From contig NZ_JAAGOX010000056.1 of assembly GCF_010500245.1 (NCBI RefSeq), positions 1 to 64,000 of the forward strand: a stretch of DNA of 64,000 nucleotides. The letters run 5' to 3'. The stretch is from Ruegeria sp. PrR005 (lineage in GTDB: Bacteria > Pseudomonadota > Alphaproteobacteria > Rhodobacterales > Rhodobacteraceae). The position numbers and the translations under genes are program-made. Of the stretch, positions 60,533-64,000 are shown in pieces; position 1 is the stretch's first letter; each line of letters begins with the position of its first letter. The notes under the pieces were generated by a model. That model was not told where the DNA came from. It searched no databases and saw nothing but the letters and a program-made list of their open reading frames with translations.

Positions 60533-61843
60533 ATGAAGGACCTGAGCCCCAAGAAAGAAGACCTGGATCCGATCGAGATTGCCTCGATCGACGAGATCCG
60601 CGCATTGCAGCTGGACCGCCTGAAATGGTCCTTGCGCCATGCCTATGACAACGTGCCGATGTACAAGAAGCGGTTCGACGAGGCGGGCGTGCACCCCGAC
60701 GACCTGAACACGCTGGCGGATCTCGCCAAGTTCCCGTTCACCTACAAGAACGACCTGCGCGACAACTATCCGTTTGGCCTCTTTGCCGTGCCGCGCGAGC
60801 AGATCATCCGCCTGCATGCCTCTTCGGGCACCACGGGCAAGCCGACGGTGGTGGGTTACACCGCCAATGACATTTCGAACTGGGCCGATCTGGTGGCGCG
60901 CTCCTTGCGCGCGGCGGGTCTGCGCAAGGGCGACATGATCCACAACGCCTATGGCTATGGTCTGTTCACCGGGGGCCTTGGCGCCCATTACGGGATCGAG
61001 CGGCTGGGCGCCACCGTGGTGCCGATGTCGGGCGGCCAGACCGAGAAACAGGTGGGCCTGATCACCGATTTCAAACCCACCGGCATCATGGTGACCCCGT
61101 CCTATATGCTCAACATCCTTGAGCAGTACCACAAGGTCGGCATGGACCCGCGCGAAAGCTCGCTCCAGGTGGGTGTATTCGGTGCCGAACCCTGGACCGA
61201 CGCCATGCGCAAGGAGGTCGAAGAGGCGTTTGACATGCATGCGGTCGATATCTACGGCCTGTCCGAGATCATGGGGCCGGGTGTCGCCAATGAATGCGTC
61301 GAGACCAAGGATGGCCCGGTGATCTGGGAGGATCACTTCCTGCCCGAGATCATCGACCCGGTCACCGGCGAGGTGCTGCCCGATGGCGAGATGGGCGAAT
61401 TGGTGTTCACCACGCTGACCAAGGAAGGCCTGCCGATGGTGCGCTATCGCACCCGCGACCTGACCCGGCTGCTGCCGGGCACCGCGCGGTCGATGCGGCG
61501 GATGGAAAAGATTACCGGTCGCAGCGACGACATGATCATCCTGCGCGGCGTCAATGTCTTTCCCAGCCAGGTCGAGGAACAGGTGATGGCCACCGGCGGC
61601 CTTGCGCCGCACTACCAGATCGAGCTGTACAAGGCCGGTCGCATGGACGCGATGCGCGTCTATGTCGAGGCGCTGCCGACCATGACCGACGAGCTCAGCA
61701 AGACCGCCGCCGCGCGGATGCTGACCAAGCGGATCAAGGACATTGTTGGCGTTTCGACCGAGATTGTTGTAGGCAATCCCGGAGATGTCGAACGCAGCCA
61801 GGGCAAGGCCAAGCGCGTCGTCGACAACCGCGACAAGGAGTAG
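60533..61843 (+). CDS. paaK: Phenylacetate-CoA ligase PaaK
   Basis: A 436-residue adenylate-forming ligase that activates phenylacetate with CoA and ATP, the entry step of the pathway. The P-loop is LHASSGTTGKPTVVGY, the core motif YGLSEIMGPGVANEC, and the hinge RYRTRDLTRLLPG; the C-terminal AMP-binding domain follows. GGCGAGGAGGACGTC precedes the ATG, giving a strong ribosome site. It sits 15 bp after paaI and 3 bp before the TetR gene. Confidence 0.96.
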   Translation: MKDLSPKKEDLDPIEIASIDEIRALQLDRLKWSLRHAYDNVPMYKKRFDEAGVHPDDLNTLADLAKFPFTYKNDLRDNYPFGLFAVPREQIIRLHASSGTTGKPTVVGYTANDISNWADLVARSLRAAGLRKGDMIHNAYGYGLFTGGLGAHYGIERLGATVVPMSGGQTEKQVGLITDFKPTGIMVTPSYMLNILEQYHKVGMDPRESSLQVGVFGAEPWTDAMRKEVEEAFDMHAVDIYGLSEIMGPGVANECVETKDGPVIWEDHFLPEIIDPVTGEVLPDGEMGELVFTTLTKEGLPMVRYRTRDLTRLLPGTARSMRRMEKITGRSDDMIILRGVNVFPSQVEEQVMATGGLAPHYQIELYKAGRMDAMRVYVEALPTMTDELSKTAAARMLTKRIKDIVGVSTEIVVGNPGDVERSQGKAKRVVDNRDKE

Positions 61844-61846
61844 GGT

Positions 61847-62443
61847 TTGGCCCGGACGATTGCCAAGGACCACGATCAGAAGCGCGCCCAGATATTGAAG
61901 TCTGCGGCGCGCGTCTTCGCGCGCGAAGGGTTCGACCGCGCCTCGATGACCCAGCTTGCGCGCGAATGCGGGATATCGAAGGCCAATATCTATCACTATT
62001 ACGACAGCAAGGATGCGATCCTGTTCGACATCCTCGAAACCTATCTGCATGACCTGCGCGACCGCATCTGCGGGATCGAAATCGAAGGGCTGAGCGGGCC
62101 GCAGCGGTTGCATACCGTGGTGCGAGAGATTCTGCTGGCCTATCAGGGCGTGGATGACGAACACCGGGTGCAGACCAGCGGCATGTCGGCCCTGCCTGCC
62201 GAGCAGCAGAAACAGCTGCGCGGCTATCAGCGCGACATGATCGGGTTTCTCAGCAATATCCTGAACGGCATCGCGCCCGAGACCTTTGCCGGCAACCCGG
62301 GCAAGCTGCGCGGCGCCACCATGTCGGTCTTTGGCATGCTGAACTGGTATTACATGTGGAATTCCGGCGCCGACACCGCCGCACGCGAGGACTATGCCCG
62401 CATGGTCAGCGATTTGACGCTGCACGGCCTCAAGGGGCTTTGA
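61847..62443 (+). CDS. TetR-family regulator of the phenylacetate genes
   Basis: A 198-residue TetR regulator. N-terminal helix-turn-helix is MTQLARECGISKANIYHYYD (residues about 37-56), typical of regulators of CoA-ester catabolism, and a helical ligand domain follows. TTG start with AAGGAG overlapping the paaK stop. As the last gene of the paaGIK unit it is the best candidate to bind the palindromes upstream of paaG and paaZ, with phenylacetyl-CoA as a plausible effector (PaaR-like). Confidence 0.88.
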   Translation: MARTIAKDHDQKRAQILKSAARVFAREGFDRASMTQLARECGISKANIYHYYDSKDAILFDILETYLHDLRDRICGIEIEGLSGPQRLHTVVREILLAYQGVDDEHRVQTSGMSALPAEQQKQLRGYQRDMIGFLSNILNGIAPETFAGNPGKLRGATMSVFGMLNWYYMWNSGADTAAREDYARMVSDLTLHGLKGL

Positions 62444-62635
62444 CCAGTACATCCCGGTTGCGTTTCAGGTGGTTTCGTTCGCGCATTGGATCATCATGAC
62501 GCTCGATTGATGGCGCTTCTGACCCCTTCGCACGCCGGACAAGAAAACCGAGGTGCCAGAGCCCCCCGGTTCAGATGGCTCAACCGTGCTAAGCTGGTTT
62601 CCCACCAAGGGTCGAAGCCCGATTGACGTGCTGAT

Positions 62636-62664
62636 GCAACCGGCAGGATCTCCCCGCCGGTTGC
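62636..62664. terminator. Stem-loop after the OmpA-family gene
   Basis: Nine-bp stem GCAACCGGC/GCCGGTTGC with an 11-nt loop, 17 bp beyond the stop of the minus-strand gene. T tract absent. The 190 bp between the TetR gene and here show nothing else. Confidence 0.55.
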
Positions 62665-62681
62665 GCAAGCCTGTATCGGCC

Positions 62682-64000
62682 CTATCCGTCGGCATATCCC
62701 AGCAATTGGGTGATGCGGCGAACGGCGACACGGCGGTTGGCGCGTTCGGCGGCCAGGGTGCTGACGGCCAGATCGCTTTCACCATAGCCTTGGACCACCA
62801 TGTTTTCAGGCGGAACGTCAAAATACTCGGTGAGGGCGAGCGCCACGGTCTCGGCCCGACGGTCCGACAGCGCGAGGTTATAGGTCGCAGCCCCGACCGC
62901 GTCGGTATGGCCTTCGATCAGGAACACCTCGCTTGGATTGCGATCAATCATCTTGCGCAAAGCGTTGCCCAAAGCCGCGAGTTCCTCGGCCTCTTGCGGA
63001 CGGATCACCGAGGAGCCGGTGTCGAAATTGACCGAATCCACGTTGATCATCGGGGTAAGACGGCGCACCGCGTCGATGTTGCGGATTTGCGCCAGCGAAA
63101 AGCGGCGACCCACGGTCTGGGACTGCTGAGCGGCCAGTGCGGCCGCCAGATCCTCGGCCGAAACTTTGTCGGTGCTGGACACCGCGCGCCGGTTCTTCTG
63201 CACTTGCGGCAGTTCGTCGACAACGACCTTCTCGGCGACTTGCGTATCGTCGAACAAGACCACGCTACGACCGTCCGGCAAAAGTTTGCTGCGGCGCAGG
63301 ACACGCCCGTCGGCGGACCGGATGGTTTCCACCTCAACCCCGTTCTCGCGTGCCACAACCGTCCGGGTCGAGCCGTCCTGGAACTTGTAGGTGGTCACGT
63401 TCGAACCCGGCTGGCGCAGCAACGCGTCGTCGTCCTTGAGAACGCGATACTGACCGTTCTGTTCGATCACGGCGCGGTCGCCCGAGTTGGACACCACCTT
63501 GCCACCATTGTTCAGCAACTGGCCGATGGCCAGCGCGCCGAGGCCGATCAGCGCGTCGCGCTGCCAGTTCGAGTTGTCGCCGCTGCTACCGGAGCTGGTC
63601 TGCGGGGCGCTGACGATCGCCTTGGCGCCGGCGTCGGCCCGTGTTTCGAATTCCTCGTCCGAGCTGCGGGCGGTTTCTTCGGTGATCAGTTCCTTGGTCA
63701 CCTCGGCGTCGCCGTCCGCACCGGTACCAGCGGCCACGGCGGCAGCCGCTGCGACATCGCTTGTGGATTCCGCAAGGGCGTCCGCCTGGGCCTGACTGTC
63801 CTGTTCAACCAGTTCGGGGTTGTCGGTCACGCTGCCGGCAGGCTCTTGAGCCTGGGCAAGGTCCTTGGCGATCTCGGCGGCGCTGGTGCCGGGGTCTGCC
63901 GAACTGCCGGTTGCAGCCGACTGGTCCGATGTTGCCGTGGCCGCGTCTTCGCTGGCCTCAGCCTGTTCCGCCTGTGTGGTTGCAGTCGCCTCTGTACCGG
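62682..64000 (-). CDS. OmpA-family peptidoglycan-binding outer-membrane protein (5' end beyond window)
   Basis: At least 439 residues are visible and the frame is open to the window edge. The N-terminal part is long, Ala/Glu/Asp/Thr-rich and repetitive (for example EATATTQAEQAEASEDAATA), probably disordered. A hydrophobic Gly segment follows (ALIGLGALAIGQLL), and the C-terminal OmpA domain has NFDTGSSVIRPQEAEEL and EGHTDAVGAATYNLALSDRR with the diaminopimelate-binding Asp/Arg. It should link the outer membrane to peptidoglycan. The stop at 62682 is clear; the start is outside. Confidence 0.88.
   Translation of the reverse strand, partial: GTEATATTQAEQAEASEDAATATSDQSAATGSSADPGTSAAEIAKDLAQAQEPAGSVTDNPELVEQDSQAQADALAESTSDVAAAAAVAAGTGADGDAEVTKELITEETARSSDEEFETRADAGAKAIVSAPQTSSGSSGDNSNWQRDALIGLGALAIGQLLNNGGKVVSNSGDRAVIEQNGQYRVLKDDDALLRQPGSNVTTYKFQDGSTRTVVARENGVEVETIRSADGRVLRRSKLLPDGRSVVLFDDTQVAEKVVVDELPQVQKNRRAVSSTDKVSAEDLAAALAAQQSQTVGRRFSLAQIRNIDAVRRLTPMINVDSVNFDTGSSVIRPQEAEELAALGNALRKMIDRNPSEVFLIEGHTDAVGAATYNLALSDRRAETVALALTEYFDVPPENMVVQGYGESDLAVSTLAAERANRRVAVRRITQLLGYADG

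Noticed and set aside
60074-62452. 792-codon minus-strand open frame opposite paaI, paaK and the TetR gene
   Set aside because: Crosses three well-supported genes antisense and has shadow composition.

Overview
The window is 64 kb of GC-rich chromosome from a marine alphaproteobacterium of the Rhodobacterales (Roseobacter group), most likely Ruegeria pomeroyi or a very close relative. The strongest clue is a 152-residue cupin at 10973-11431 whose candidate metal ligands fall at H81, H83, E87 and H121. From memory these are the positions reported for the R. pomeroyi DMSP lyase DddW, and the gene is divergent from a LysR regulator as dddW is. A class I lysyl-tRNA synthetase, a C-P lyase cluster, TRAP transporter genes, an FnrL-type site and typical Rhodobacterales intergenic hairpins agree with this. 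The species name is inference from recalled knowledge; no search was run.

Layout. 1-5.5 kb: end of a gene with terminator, an exported TPR protein with an apparent ATT start, a DUF374 acyltransferase, tRNA-Trp, a REP-associated tyrosine transposase (RAYT) with its palindromes, and ettA. 5.6-12.4 kb: esterase-like protein, MOSC protein, nadD, EamA exporter, a PBP4-type carboxypeptidase, TerB-like protein, dddW and its LysR regulator. 12.5-21.6 kb: lysS, small exported or membrane proteins, a pectate-lyase-like beta-helix protein, an orphan ParA, a universal stress protein under a likely FnrL site, a membrane-anchored Zc3h12a-like RNase and a formate/nitrite channel. 21.7-29.8 kb: the phosphonate C-P lyase cluster phnF / phnGHI-phnJKLN / DUF1045 / phnM, with a small gene on the opposite strand between phnI and phnJ. 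29.8-32.8 kb: excalibur protein, DUF1344 protein, a PLP desulfhydrase-type enzyme, tRNA-Arg, GNAT and an NDUFS4-like complex I subunit.

33-41 kb is the most unusual block. It has four class III nucleotide cyclase-domain proteins in 8 kb, two with TolB/TPR-type C-termini and two fused to alpha/beta-hydrolases in opposite domain orders, interspersed with cspA and a divergent GST/MarR pair. 41.3-45.7 kb: uvrB, an AT-rich two-gene cassette (membrane protein plus a 55-residue Ser/Gly/Lys-rich protein) and a second RAYT locus. Its palindromes and a 32-bp-period upstream element match those of the first locus. 46-49.5 kb: glpR-glpD and a hydrolase.

49.5-62.4 kb is a phenylacetate/aromatic-acid catabolic region: a Baeyer-Villiger-type monooxygenase, paaX, paaZ, a TRAP transporter, an enoyl-CoA hydratase/3-hydroxyacyl-CoA dehydrogenase fusion, paaG, paaI, paaK and a TetR regulator. 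A conserved palindrome sits inside the promoters upstream of both paaZ and paaG. Activation (PaaK), isomerisation (PaaG), ring opening and aldehyde oxidation (PaaZ), beta-oxidation (fusion protein), a thioesterase (PaaI) and probable uptake (TRAP) are all present, but the epoxidase paaABCDE is not in the window. The window ends inside an OmpA-family gene.
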